Source of the DNA: Coprinopsis marcescibilis
Taxonomy: Eukaryota > Basidiomycota > Agaricomycetes > Agaricales > Psathyrellaceae
Direction of reading: 5' to 3'
Length of the DNA stretch: 27,831 nucleotides
NCBI GenBank assembly: GCA_004369085.1
Contig: ML210440.1
Coordinates: 1 to 27,831 of the forward strand
The translations under genes were made by a program, and so were the position numbers. Of this stretch, positions 9,168 through 20,129 are shown one piece after another. The first letter of the stretch is position 1, and every line of letters starts with the position of its first letter. The notes beneath the pieces are model-generated. The model made no database searches. It was not told the origin of the DNA and was given only the letters and a program-made list of their open reading frames with translations.

Positions 9168-10436
9168 GGTTGGGCAAATATAACACACAGAGGATGCAGA
9201 GGTGGACCCGGAGATAGGAGTAACTGAGCAGAGACAGCCACGCCGGGTCCACTTGCAGCCCTGCAATCTGGCGTGGGAGGATTATGTAGTTGATTATAAA
9301 TTTCAAAGGGGGCCTTAGGCAAGCTTCAGGCTGAGAAATTGAACGTTGGATTTTGCCTTGTTTTGCAATACAAGGAGCCACCAGGAGCCTTGAACTTGAC
9401 GGGAAAACTGGCTTCATTACTGACTTGTAAACAGAATAAGCCGGCAGTGATATCCCCTTTTTATAACAATGATCACTTTAACACATTGCTGTCCATCACG
9501 ACATGTACTTACTGGCGCATTCGGATATGATTGCCTGATATTGTTCTAGGAACTATCAGCTCTGTTCACGGCGATAACCATCTCTATCTACTCTCTGTCC
9601 GCTGGAATTTCCGACCTGGGCTGTGCGTCGAAGCAACCTGGGTCTGGCCCCGGAGAACCGCGTTCGAATCAAGGCCATCTTTGCATTTCGAGACTTGAAA
9701 CCACTGACGGGTACGTCAGGCAGAACTGTGAATCGCCGCGCAAATCACCCCTACACCTATACTTGGAATGACAGCTTACTTTCTGGTTCATGCGTCATTT
9801 TTGTTAGTTCGCGTCTACACGTCCTTGGAATCATCGATGCCAACTTAGATTCGCTTTTGATGTGGTCAACTCGACTCTGATTTAGCGTTTCAGTTGAAGC
9901 TGTGTCGTCCCCGAAATATGACAGTTCTGTCGAACATTCTCTGACTGCAGTCAAATGGTTATCAGCCAGGGAATAATCCACTGCGGCGGGCGAGCATCCA
10001 CGCCTTTCCGAAGGGCCGTGATAGTATGCTGTGTGCCCCACCTTCAACCCTGATCCAAGGTGCACAGGAGCAAGTCACAAAGGATTCAACTGCTTGATAG
10101 CTTGATAATATATGATAGGGCATTCAACAGGTCCATCCGTTCACAGCTAATAATACATATTGGGTTGCCCCAGAAACTAACTAATAGTACGGTAAGTTCT
10201 CGTCATTACTACTCCAGCTAAATTATAGAACAAAGTATATACTTCGAAAACATTATTATCTCAGTCTATACAGTTTGGGACAGTGGTAAAAATACAAGGG
10301 ATTGATCAATAAATAATCATGATGGTGAATGATGCAGAGTTCATGGAGGGCCAAGGAGATGTGATGATGAAAATGTCCGAGCAGGGTATTCCTTCCACGA
10401 GAGTGAGAAAGGGTTGGATGGACGTCTTTCAGATGT
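9168..10436. other. Intergenic stretch, no supported gene
   Basis: About 1.27 kb without a convincing coding region or RNA gene. An AT-rich patch with TTTATAAT on the minus strand (near 9291-9300) could serve the MYND paralogue promoter. The frames present are short, have no family features and no coherent splice structure. The part near 10200-10436 is AT-rich and probably includes the 3' end of the small secreted-peptide gene. Confidence 0.4.
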
Positions 10437-10679
10437 TTAAGCGTCTTCGTCAGACAGGTCAACGCGCAGCCACATAGCGTCGACGCGACCTTCAGCCTCT
10501 GGCGACGTTGATGGAACTGGAACTGGAGAGTGTTCTGTGTTAGTTACACACGCCTGAGCAGCAATAGAAGGGTTGCTCGTACCTGTCTTGGCCTCAGTTT
10601 CTGACCTGATAGCCAATGGTGAGGCTGCAACAAAGGCGGAGGTGAAGAGAAGGGCGAGGATAACAGAGAGTCTAGCCAT
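10437..10679 (-). CDS. Small secreted peptide precursor
   Basis: Two exons (10583-10679 and 10437-10522) around a 60-nt intron give a 60-aa product. Residues 1-19 are a textbook signal peptide (MARLSVILALLFTSAFVAA) with cleavage expected near VAA-SPL. The remainder, SPLAIRSETEAKT then VPVPSTSPEAEGR, is polar. It ends in VDAMWLRVDLSDEDA, an acidic tail with one Trp and no cysteine. The intron has strong signals (GTACGA, CTAAC branch site, CCAG). Its length is divisible by three and it has no stop, so retention would give an 80-aa form with an extra 20 residues including one Cys. No KR/KEX2 repeat structure or CaaX box is present, so it is not a standard basidiomycete mating pheromone. Role unknown; candidates are a secreted effector or signalling peptide. 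Confidence 0.6.
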   Translation of the reverse strand: MARLSVILALLFTSAFVAASPLAIRSETEAKTGTSNPSIAAQACVTNTEHSPVPVPSTSPEAEGRVDAMWLRVDLSDEDA

Positions 10680-12445
10680 TGTACGAGTGGTAAGAGATTT
10701 AGATTTGAGGGCTGGGGACTTGAGTTGGAGAATGAGGAGTGTTGTTGGTAAGACTCATACCGAACTTCCCTCGTTTATATGGAGCTCGGGCAAGGATTAT
10801 TATTATTTGCGCACTCCCTTCAAGGTACCAATCTGCGATCGCGTACCCACATCCCTGCTCCAGATGCTGTTTCGACTTTCTGTAATGCTGCGTATACCCG
10901 CGTCATGCGGGAATGACTCTTGTCTACTGCACGCAGCCGAGTCAAACAGATGGATCCTTTACAGGGAAATTTCCGAGCACTGGTTCGTGAGACACGAGCT
11001 CCGTCGTGGGCTGGTGATAGCCACGGAGATTGTAGGGAGCAACGGAAGAGTAGACGGAGGTAGAGGGCGAGACGCCTCGTCCGAGCACCGACTTTACCCG
11101 CTCGAACTCAACTTCCCAGAGATGTCATCACATGCTGTGCGTGAAATTGTTAAAAATGTAGAAGAATGGCCTCGTAGATTGTAGGCGGCGGGGCCGAGGT
11201 TGCTCGGAGCTTGTCTAGTCATCTTACCATTGTGATAACCAGTGCATGAAACGACTCGCTTTGCATTCCCCGGGTCGGAAGCAATTGATTGTGTTCCAAC
11301 ACGTCATCATTCCTCCGTGTTCTGAACTTTTTGGATTGGTGTTAAGAACCAGTTCAAACTTCAAACTACAGAGTGGTCGTGCTTCCTTTGACTCCATTCT
11401 TCCTGACTCACTTTTCCATCAGGTTCCGCCGCCCATCAACTACCTGTGGGTCTCAGACGCCGTTCGCGGCTAGCGCGACAAATGATTATAACCGTCACAG
11501 CATTCCCTAAGATCTGTTTGTTCCGAGTTCTAATTGAGGTTCTTCCTTCGTTCCGTCAAAAGGCACCGGACCGTCCGCGGAAGATGTTTGATGTTATGTA
11601 GCATCGCTTTGCGAGCTAATCACCACTGCGTATCGTTTCGGGGATATCGAATGAGTCAAGGGGCGCCACAAAGTCGGCGCTTAACAGCTGCGGTCATAAT
11701 AGCGTATTTTCAATAACAACCATTTCAAATTTCCTGAAACTCTGAAATATGGCTGTGTAGGTTGCATGTTGAAACACACGGCGTACCCTAAGCGACGCCC
11801 CGCTCGTCCGTACGTACCAAATACATAGCTCATCAGAGCTATGGATCCGATGGGAGATCGGACCTAACCTCTGAGGTCATTACACGTGCAACGCTATTAG
11901 GCGTTTTGGTAGCGAGCATAGGTGATTTCATAGGTCGCGGATTGATTAGTCCTAAGTTCATAAGTACCAATCTTTGGCATGAACTGAGCTCAACCTCAGG
12001 CGCCAACCTTAAATGGTGCATAACCCGACTGAACCAACCTTTGGGTCAGGTACGCCACACTACGTAATTCGCGTACATTTTGGGATGTCTGTGGGTGTAC
12101 CCCGCAATTACGATTAAGCTCTATTCTGAACATGAGAAACCCACACATCAAATTAAGGCACCCTGCACATCCACCGAGTGTACACTGTACACAACCATCC
12201 AGTTTGTCACTGTGATCCGGAGACATCCATAATAGCCAGTCTGCGTGATGCAGACGCCCAATTTCATTCATATGCCTATTCGTACATACCGGTGTACCTA
12301 CATCTAACCCTGGTGATCCGTGAAGGAAGGAAATGAGCCGCGGCTGCGTCGAGATATGCCTGAAACCCAGGAAGAATTCTATGCCACCCATCAGCAAACT
12401 GAAATATACAACTAAGTACGCAGATTGCCAAATTGCGACTCACCG
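10680..12445. other. Long intergenic stretch, no supported gene
   Basis: About 1.77 kb. The first hundred bases upstream of 10679 are the promoter of the small secreted peptide. A 203-codon plus-strand frame at 10573-11184 overlaps that gene and its promoter, shows no domain and is treated as chance. A 133-codon minus-strand frame at 11996-12397 is Cys- and His-containing but has no recognisable motif or spacing. I see no transposon ends, RNA genes or tandem repeats here. Confidence 0.4.
10774..10780 (-). promoter_or_regulatory. TATA-like element of small secreted peptide gene
   Basis: On the minus strand this reads ATATAAA, about 95 bp upstream of the ATG at 10679, a normal spacing for a fungal TATA promoter. 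It supports the start and the reality of this small gene. Confidence 0.45.
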
Positions 12446-14101
12446 TTAGGAGATAGATCGAGATTGAGGGGCTCCATGCTGGGATAGAGTTATACCCAGC
12501 TCATGGAGCTCCTGTATCTTCTTGTTCAACCATCCATCAGGCATCTTCGCTGTAGCCTCGTCGTAACGGAAAGATATTTCATCGACACCAACTCCGGCTT
12601 CTCCGTCGCTCGCACTCCCTTGGGCCTGGGCGTCTCGGATTTCGCCTGCTCGGTGTTTATGGAAGACTTTGATGACTTCAAAGTCGGTGGGAGATAGCCG
12701 CGACGCACGGATGCAACGGACAGACCGTGGAAGAGAGATATTGCACTTGGGTACGAGGAACTCTTTGAGAAAAGCGAAGTCGCAGGGAACAATGATATGA
12801 ACAACATTCTGCGCTGTGTCGATGCACTCCGCAAAATGTCTCTCCGACAAACTCCCTGAGTTCAAGACTAACGTGGCCAAGGACGAGCACCGGCCAACGA
12901 AATCCGTGAATTCCTCGGGTAATGGCCCGTACCAGGGCTGTGCCAGGTAATAGTCGGGCTTTTCCCCGAGGACAAGTGTTCGAAGTGTGGGTGTGACGAG
13001 ATGACCAACAAATTGCAGCGCGGCTCTTGTGTCGCAAAGCTCCAGCCTTTCGAGACTGCGAAGCTCTGAAGCGAGCAAAGGTCCTCGTGGTTGACTTACT
13101 TTCAATAGTTTGAGGTTCTTCAAAGCTGGCAACTGGGATGCAACGTGTAGAATTACGTCGGGTGCTGAATCAATAGACAGGGTGTGGAGATTTGGATGGT
13201 GGATGGGGATGTTGTTTGTCGGTTGGAGTGGTTGTGCCATGACTGAATGATCGCCATCAAAAATTCTGATTTCGAGAGCTTCCAGGCTGGGTAAAGCGGA
13301 TGAAAATGATCTTCGTTGTTGTGAGAAGGGCCAGTGGTTGACGTAGGTGAGCATAACGCTCATCCGAAGTGTCTGGATGTTCGCCCAAGGGGCCAGGTCC
13401 GTTTTCGCCAGGGACGTGAGCGTCTTGAGCGTTGGCATCACAAAGTATGGATCGTACATCGGAAGCTCAATGCGTTTCCAATGACGTTGTGGCATCTCTG
13501 CGGTGGCTTCTACCACTCGGCAGAGGTGCTGGTAAATATACCGAGATATCGATCTGCTGCCCATGCTCCCCATGCGGCCCTCGGACTCCAAAACGCAAAG
13601 CGTCAACGGTATGTTTCCAGCTCGATCATACCATCGTAAAACCGTGTCGACGAGGACTGGAGGCTGTGCCAAGAGCTCTGACTCGGGCCCAGCGATGGGA
13701 AACGCCAGGCCTTGCCAGAGTTCCGGCGAAGACAAAAGCGCCGCTCTCCACCGTGAACAAACGCAACGGAAGCGCTTAAAATTCACCCTATCCTGTGGAC
13801 CCAAAACTAGGTCAGGAGGGAAGCATGCTTTCACAATCTCCACAATCAGCTCTGCTGGAATACGCCGAATAACTGAAGTGACAGAGCGATACCGATCCTG
13901 AATCTGGTTGATCTGGGCTGCCCTTCGGCGCAGGGATGCGATTTGAGCTTTTAAAACTTCAACAATGGCATCTGCTTCTGCCAACTTTGCTTTCGCAAGC
14001 ACAACCAGATCATCACTGGGAGGAGAGTTGTTGTCGAGATATGGGCCCAAAGATAATTCTAATGGCGGGATTTCTGGAACTGAGAGGGCGTAACTTGTCA
14101 T
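12446..14101 (-). CDS. F-box domain protein
   Basis: Single-exon gene, 551 aa. Residues about 31-72 form a charged, coiled-coil-like helix (LAKAKLAEADAIVEVLKAQI). It leads into an F-box at about 76-125: IRRIPAELIVEIVKACFPPD, FRCVCSRWRAALLSSPELWQ. This coiled coil plus F-box (IPxEll...C..WR....s.p.LW) design is the large family expanded in agaricomycetes. The rest has leucine-rich strands such as LRSLERLELCD and TPTLRTLVLGEKPDYY, consistent with an LRR-like substrate-binding part. F-box proteins link substrates to SKP1-Cullin-RBX1 ubiquitin ligases; this one's target is unknown. It is a distant relative of the tandem pair at 22687-26687, not a recent copy. It is divergently oriented to ORC6 with 329 bp between the starts. 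Confidence 0.9.
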   Translation of the reverse strand: MTSYALSVPEIPPLELSLGPYLDNNSPPSDDLVVLAKAKLAEADAIVEVLKAQIASLRRRAAQINQIQDRYRSVTSVIRRIPAELIVEIVKACFPPDLVLGPQDRVNFKRFRCVCSRWRAALLSSPELWQGLAFPIAGPESELLAQPPVLVDTVLRWYDRAGNIPLTLCVLESEGRMGSMGSRSISRYIYQHLCRVVEATAEMPQRHWKRIELPMYDPYFVMPTLKTLTSLAKTDLAPWANIQTLRMSVMLTYVNHWPFSQQRRSFSSALPSLEALEIRIFDGDHSVMAQPLQPTNNIPIHHPNLHTLSIDSAPDVILHVASQLPALKNLKLLKVSQPRGPLLASELRSLERLELCDTRAALQFVGHLVTPTLRTLVLGEKPDYYLAQPWYGPLPEEFTDFVGRCSSLATLVLNSGSLSERHFAECIDTAQNVVHIIVPCDFAFLKEFLVPKCNISLPRSVRCIRASRLSPTDFEVIKVFHKHRAGEIRDAQAQGSASDGEAGVGVDEISFRYDEATAKMPDGWLNKKIQELHELGITLSQHGAPQSRSIS

Positions 14102-14430
14102 GGCTGGTTTTGCAAAGTTAATCTCAAAGTTAATCTAATGATTAGTGTAATACCGCGATCTCTTCTTGTTGCAGAAACTCACAGTTAAGGTTAGAAACAA
14201 GGTTGGGTATCAAAGGCTGTGAACTGCGTTGAATCCGCAACTCTATCAATCTAATCTAGATCTAATCATTCTGGTCCGTGTGACACTGTGACAGAACCTG
14301 GTCAAGTCCTCACGGGATGTGACACTCGCGAAGGCCGTCACCGTCACGCTCATCGCAGACCGTGTTCAAGACTGTTGTCTGACGCCCATCCCATTTTAAT
14401 CAGATCCTTGAGCAACGTAGACTTGCCACG
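14102..14430. other. Shared promoter region of F-box and ORC6 genes
   Basis: The genes on either side diverge from this 329-bp stretch. It is rich in TAATCT-like words, including a perfect tandem 12-mer (listed separately), CTAATGATTAG and AATCTAATCTAGATCTAATC near 14248-14270. No TATA box or coding sequence is evident. Confidence 0.4.
14113..14136. repeat. Perfect tandem duplication of a 12-mer
   Basis: CAAAGTTAATCT occurs twice in direct succession, 12-35 bp upstream of the F-box start codon at 14101. It may be replication slippage or a doubled regulatory site in the shared promoter. Confidence 0.8.
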
Positions 14431-15683
14431 ATGGACCAAACTATCCTTGAGAAGATGGGCGGTAGCGCAGAAACTATCAAGGAAGCACTCAAATTAGTTC
14501 GACAGGCGAAAACCCGCACTCGTCCAGGCTCTGGCCACGAAATGGGGGAATATGCCACTGGTTTAATTCCGATATGTGGATTGTTGGCTTCAGAAAGGTG
14601 GGCTACTATGCTATCACTGGGAATATAGAGACTAACACGATTGTAGTCTGAACAATGGAGATATTACAAAAAATGCAGCCCAGCCAGCGTCTTGTCTCAA
14701 CAACGTACAGTTTAAGAAGGCCTACCAAATCCTAAAGGCTGCGTTACAAGACACAAAGAGCACAAATAATCGTGTCTCTTGCGAAAACCTGATCGAGAAA
14801 TACGTTGTACACTCGCTGCTTGCCCGACAATTGGAACAGTACTGTCAAGAAGGCCTAGCGGAGCTAAAGAAGCAGGGGATGAATGCAGTTCATATCAAGA
14901 GCAATAACGTTGTATGTGGGATGTTTCTATGGGTCTGCGGTGCTGCAAAGGTATACATTGTCGTAATATCCGTCTCGCTTTCCGCATATTGATGCGTCCC
15001 AGATCGCCAATTTGCCCACAACCGACGACCTTGCGTCGGAATTCGGAGTATCACCAAGACCATTGCAAGATTTCATTAACAGGTTGACCAAGGATTTTTC
15101 GGGTCTGAAGAGGAAGATAGCTCAGGAATCTCGATCCAAGGCTTCGGCTACGCCATCCCCAACAAAGGCTCCAACTGGAGTGACACCCAGGCGGACTGTT
15201 GCACGTCGTCTTCTCCTAGCGAAACACAATCCGACACCCCAACGTTTGGAGGCGGAAGTTGATGAGGACGACGACGATACACCGCTGCCAGAAACACCAA
15301 CCAAGAAAAGGCGAATTGATAATAGCCCTGACCTATCAGGGCAGAAGACCTCCTTGTTCGAGGCGACTATTCGCGGATCGACGTCTCGAGTTGCCTTGGA
15401 CGACGTCCGGGCGCGTCCTACTCGAGCTGTCGGCCAGGGGTCACCTCTCAAACAAGCAACATCTCTGCCTCAAGGCGATGCACAAATGGCAGAACCAGAC
15501 TCGTCTTCAGAGAGCGAAGACGAAGGCCCAAAGGCATTTTCTTTTCGACGCTTCCGGCCTGCATACCTGGAGCAGAAGCAGTGGAACGCCCGCGACCCTC
15601 GCCTGAAGCGGATATGGAAACTACGGGAACAGCAGAAGCAGAAGTTTGTTGAGCTCTACGGTGATCCATTCAGTCAATCCTAG
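14431..15683 (+). CDS. ORC6: Origin recognition complex subunit 6 (probable)
   Basis: Three exons (14431-14597, 14647-14950, 15003-15683; introns 49 and 52 nt) give 383 aa. The N-terminal half resembles the cyclin/TFIIB-like ORC6 domain: an amphipathic start (ILEKMGGSAETIKEALKLVRQ), a GLIPICGLLASESLNNGDI segment matching the ORC6 GLPAICAYIASERLNN pattern, NAAQPASCLNN, and a second fold segment around GMFLWVCGAAKIANLPTTDD. The middle is a disordered basic/acidic linker (EVDEDDDDTPLPETPTKKRR) with SP/TP sites that could be CDK targets and a likely nuclear signal. The end, RRFRPAYLEQKQWNARDPRLKR, looks conserved and may be the ORC-docking helix. ORC6 helps ORC load MCM helicases at origins. The call rests on remembered family patterns, so a profile search (PF05460) should confirm it. 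Confidence 0.75.
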
Positions 15684-16197
15684 TTTGTAGATGACGCGCT
15701 TTGAATTGCGCTTTCTTCACACATGTACCACCTGCATGCGGTCGCATACTGGACATTGATGCGACCGCATTGTGCAATACAATTCTCAATGTGCTCTACG
15801 TACATAGACCGACTCCTCTGAACTAGGTATTTTAACCACGCAGGCCAGCAAGTATCTCAGCATCCTTTCTTGTTTGGCTGTCCCTGCGCAAATGAAATTG
15901 ATGGGCTTGTCACCACTCTCGGCGGACGGACAAAGTCTTTCCTTTCCCCGTCGACCACCTTTGCAATATCGCAGCGCTAAATTTCCTTCGAATCGTTATC
16001 TTTGGTGTCTTGGGTGGACAATCGTATCGAGGACAGATATGGACTGTAATAGTCAAAATCGTGATTCAGAATCGTGGGGCCATCGATAGCGGGTATGGCC
16101 CAGTGTGGCACGGCAGTGCAAACTCTACATCAGGACAACCACTATCTGGACTCCAATTCGACTCCTTGGGATCTAATCTGCATATATAGCTCTAGAA
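15684..16197. other. Intergenic stretch between ORC6 and AMP deaminase
   Basis: This 514-bp stretch holds the ORC6 3' end with a strong hairpin (15736-15770) and then the AMP deaminase promoter. CATATATAGC at 16181-16190 is TATA-like but lies only about 10 bp before the chosen ATG. Either it is not the functional TATA box, or translation starts at the next in-frame ATG (16264). No gene is seen. Confidence 0.4.
15736..15770. repeat. Perfect 12-bp inverted repeat, 11-nt loop, downstream of ORC6
   Basis: ATGCGGTCGCAT (15736-15747) and its exact reverse complement ATGCGACCGCAT (15759-15770) flank an 11-nt loop. The site lies 52 nt after the ORC6 stop, so the transcript could form a GC-rich stem in its 3' UTR. 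As DNA it could equally be a dimeric protein-binding site. Confidence 0.85.
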
Positions 16198-19100
16198 ATG
16201 GCCTCGAACGATGGCCAAGGGCTCACCACTCATCCCGACAACGAAGCTGTCCACCCACCACCAATGGCAAGCGCGACGGGATTTCACACTGGATTGCACA
16301 TTCCCGAATCTCAAGATGGGTTCTTTGGGTACCAGGAAGAGCGAAGCTTGCAGCAGGTTCGCTTATATGTCTTCTAGCATTGCATCGGGCTCAATAATGC
16401 ACCTTTAGATCGAAGAAAAATGGTTGCTGCACCGACGAGGTTCTGATGCAGGGCATTCGGAGGTCGGAAGTGTGAAACCCTCGGCTGGCCCAAACTCAGT
16501 GGCTGGAGACCCATTCTACGACGACGAGGAAGAGCAACCTGGTCGTGAAAAGCTGTGGACAGGTGAAACTCATGCGAACGGTGCGACTATTCCTGTTGTT
16601 AGCACTGATCTCATGGATCTGATTGGGTCTATGCCGCATTCTAGACATCCTCAACGCAGAGCAGGCATTTCTTCTACAGTCGTTCCAAAAATGCCTTGAA
16701 CTTCGCGACAAATACATGACCAAGTCGAGGCAGAGGCTGGGTGACGACCCTCGGGATCACGATGGGTATTTCCAGGGCGTGGAGGAAGCAGACGCAGATG
16801 TGTGTGGTGTTCGCCCTGACGCATCCTTCGGCTTAGACCGGTCATCCACAAGCTCGACTGCCCCATCGTCGAAGTGGAACATATATCCTAAGCCACCGCC
16901 ACCTCATTGGCACTGGAAACAGGATCAAGTTATCAGCGCGGATGGGAAACACGTACCGGGAGATAGTTTCAGGTTCGAAGACTGCAAAATTCCAGGCAAG
17001 GCGGAGGGATGGTCATATAAACTAGATGATAAGGGCGTGTACCAGGTCTACAAATACGAGGGTACGTTGACGTTGTTGCATATATCACCTTCCTGATTGT
17101 TCATTTTGGCCTACAGAGGAGAAACCTGCATTCGACATCCCCGATATCCGGGAATACTTTTTGGATTTGGAATATATCCTCAGGGTCATCTCGGACGGTC
17201 CTACCAAGAGCTTTGCCTTCAAAAGGCTCAAGTATCTCGCCGGAAAATTTAACATGTACAGTCTGCTGAACGAGTATCAAGAGATGTCCGACATGAAAGT
17301 AAGTTCAACCTGTTTCTGGTTCAATACCCATAACTCATATCTCGCAGAAAGTTCCGCACAGGTTGGTGAAACATTGCTTGGTGCCGAACCAAGCTGATTA
17401 ACATCGCATCACAGAGACTTTTATAATGTTCGCAAGGTTGACACCCATGTACACCATTCAAGCAGTATGAACCAAAAGCATTTACTCCGGTTCATCAAAT
17501 CGAAAATGAAACGCAGTCCAAATGTAAGCGCCATGTCGATCTCGTCTGACCTGACATTAACACAACCTCGAACAGGACGTCGTGATATTCAGAGATGGGC
17601 ATGATTTGACACTATCGGAGGTGTTCGAATCCCTGAAATTGACGGCATACGATCTGTCAATCGACACACTCGATATGCACGCGCATCAAGACTCTTTCCA
17701 TCGCTTTGACAAGTTCAACCTCAAGTACAACCCAATCGGTGAATCTCGGCTCAGAGAGATCTTCTTGAAGACGGATAATTATATCCAAGGAAGATATCTC
17801 GCAGAGTTGACGAAAGGTAAGAATCTTTGTTGTGATGCGAGATCGTTGACTGAACATCTACGGCGTACAGAATTGATGCTGGATTTGGAGCAGAGCAAGT
17901 ATCAAAACGTCGAGTGGAGGATCAGCATCTATGGACGTTCGCCTGATGAGTGGGACAAGCTCGCGAAATGGGTCATCAACAACAAGCTATACTCCCACAA
18001 CGTTCGGTGGCTCATCCAGGTCCCCCGTATCTACGAGGTGTACAAGTCGAACGGGTCCGTGGAGACATTCCAAGACATCGTTACGAGTAAGCCCAATCTC
18101 TGGGTAGTTCGAGATTGTACTCACGGGTTCATTCATCCACAGATGTATTCGGACCCTTATTCGAGGTCACAGAAGACCCACGTACCCATCCAGAGTTGCA
18201 CGTATTCTTGCAGCGAGTCATCGGGTTCGATACTGTCGATGATGAATCCAAAGTGGAGCGACGAATTCATAAGAAATTCCCGTACCCTCGCCTTTGGAAT
18301 CTTCCGCAGTCCCCGCCGTACTCCTACTGGATATACTACATGTTTGCCAACATGGGTAGCCTTAACAACTGGCGTCGAATCCGTGGATTTAGTGCGTGAA
18401 TCTCGTAAATTCCTGGCCTCGGTGTACTAATGGGTTGGTACAACCAGACACCTTCGTATTTCGACCCCACTGCGGTGAAGCTGGCGACACGGACCATCTC
18501 ACATCTGCTTTCCTCACTTCGCATTCGATCTCCCATGGAATCCTGCTCCGCAAGGTCCCGGCTCTGCAGTACCTTTTCTACCTCAAACAAATTGGCATTG
18601 CCATGAGCCCGTTGAGCAACAACGTCCTGTTCTTGACCTACGAACGCAACCCTCTCCCCGATTTCTTCAAGACTGGGCTGAATGTCAGTCTGAGTACGGA
18701 TGATCCCTTGCAATTCCATTTCACCAAGGTTTGTTTCCTCTATTAGCCAAGTGATGTGATAGGTATTAACTTCGATCTAGGAACCGCTGCTAGAAGAGTA
18801 CAGTGTCGCGGCTCATGTAACTCGGATCCGTTTACTGCAGTGTCACTATCGCTAACGATCTGCTTTTAGATCTACAAGTTCCCGCAGAGCTCTCTAGCAG
18901 AACTCGCACGCAACTCTGTGCGCCAAAGCGGGTTCGAAATGGAGATTAAGAGGCACTGGCTAGGACACAATTGGTACTTGCCTGGCGCAGCTGGGAACGA
19001 CATCAATAAGGTGTGTGTAAATGCGATCGTGCAATGTGCCAACGCTCATGTCAGCTTTTAGACGAATGTGCCCAACAGCCGACTGCAGTATCGGCATGAG

Positions 19101-19262
19101 ACTTTACTCGGGGAACTGGAGATGCTGAAGAAGGCCAGTGCGGTTGAGATCCAGAGTCCTACTCGCTCGGTGACTGCCACTGTTCCGCCTTCGTCGAAGC
19201 CTGGTCAGGCCCTCCTTCCGACGGCGGAGGCGATAGCTGCAAAGGCTATGGTCCCAAGTTAA
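16198..19262 (+). CDS. AMD1: AMP deaminase
   Basis: Thirteen exons: 16198-16356, 16409-16562, 16645-17061, 17117-17298, 17348-17361, 17415-17523, 17576-17816, 17871-18086, 18143-18391, 18448-18728, 18781-18816, 18870-19010 and 19062-19262. They join in frame to 799 aa, close to the yeast enzyme. Exon 5 is a 14-nt microexon. The enzyme converts AMP to IMP and ammonia in the cytosol, tuning the adenylate pool. Catalytic zinc motifs are present: [20 protein letters not shown] (His320, His322), [10 protein letters not shown] (His588, Glu591) and [11 protein letters not shown] (Asp665, Asp666). [11 protein letters not shown] and [18 protein letters not shown] complete the signature. The N-terminal 100 residues are variable and probably regulatory. 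The exon 2/3 junction (KLWT then DILNAEQAF) was chosen because the unspliced frame runs into a stop. A second in-frame ATG at 16264 could be the start. Confidence 0.96.
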
Positions 19263-19940
19263 TATTGTGCTAGTATCTCGCAATCGTCGGTTGATTTAAA
19301 TAATATTTTGCTTGGCCGTCAAAGTGCTCGGTGGTCAATTGGCTGGGCTATTGTCTACAGCACGCAAAGAAACTGTTTTGCATCACTTTTTTCACAGAAG
19401 CTCATGCTCGATTCATGGGTCATGGTTCCCCTGACGGCTATGAATGGCCTTGTGGGTCTTGCAACTTCAAGCTTTTAGTCACTTGGCTGACCGAGATATG
19501 CGGATTCCGGAAGGTTCACAGTCAAGAGCGTACCAAGTGTTACCTCGCCTCAAAAGTCCCCTTCAGTTAACCCAGCAGGGAATCTGTCATTTGACCTACC
19601 CTGAGTACTCCAAAAGGTCCGGGACAGCATAAATCGTAGTTAATGACGTAACTCGACTTGGAAACCGCCCAATTCAATGTTATGGCGTTCTGGCAGTTGG
19701 TGTGCAGCGAGAATACGGGTCTCACTCAACTTTAGACCTCGGCCAAAGGTACATGGCTCGGTAACCGTGCTATTTTGGGCGCCTAAGGGCCATCGTCTGA
19801 CCCTGGAAGCTTGATGGGCCGGACAAAGGCATATGATTTCGAGGGTCATCCTCAACAAAAGGCCACATACGGAAACCTGCGTCTCAAAATTCGCGACGCG
19901 TTTTTGCCGATAACGTTAAATTCTATAGCCTCACGGAGCC

Positions 19941-20040
19941 AAATAACAGCGGAGGAGCTGATTCTTGATCTATTGGTGATTCGTGATGGATGGAAGGAGC
20001 TTTGGTGGCTGGTGGGCTGGTATTTCATCCGCTGTTATTT
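19941..20040. repeat. Inverted repeat pair bounding a 100-bp segment
   Basis: AAATAACAGCGG (19941-19952) is the exact reverse complement of CCGCTGTTATTT (20029-20040); one further inner base also pairs. The enclosed segment is 76 bp. This could be a very small fold-back element or a chance hairpin. No flanking target duplication is obvious. Confidence 0.6.
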
Positions 20041-20111
20041 AAGTAACTCTTTGTATGTCAAACCTCGCGATGGCAGCTCCAATTCACCGAGTTAGGCCAT
20101 TCACGGTGTCA

Positions 20112-20117
20112 TATATA
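20112..20117 (+). promoter_or_regulatory. TATA-like element of DUF2235 gene
   Basis: TATATA lies about 100 bp upstream of the ATG at 20216, a plausible distance for a fungal TATA promoter. Confidence 0.4.
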
Positions 20118-20129
20118 CAGCCTGTATCA

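Noticed and set aside
9625..9675. tRNA-like sequence around GTTCGAATC
   Set aside because: The T-loop word is present but the flanking 5-bp stem does not pair and no matching acceptor stem, D-arm or anticodon arm was found.
10573..11184. 203-codon open frame on the plus strand
   Set aside because: It overlaps the small secreted-peptide gene antisense and then its promoter. It has no domain and irregular composition, and is best explained as chance.
11996..12397. 133-codon minus-strand frame with several Cys and His
   Set aside because: Spacing fits no zinc-finger type, and there is no supporting context.
16183..16188. TATATA as the AMP deaminase TATA box
   Set aside because: It is only about 10 bp before the chosen ATG, too close to direct a normal leader unless translation starts further downstream.
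19811..20095. 94-codon plus-strand frame
   Set aside because: It spans the inverted repeat at 19941-20040 and lacks any recognisable feature.
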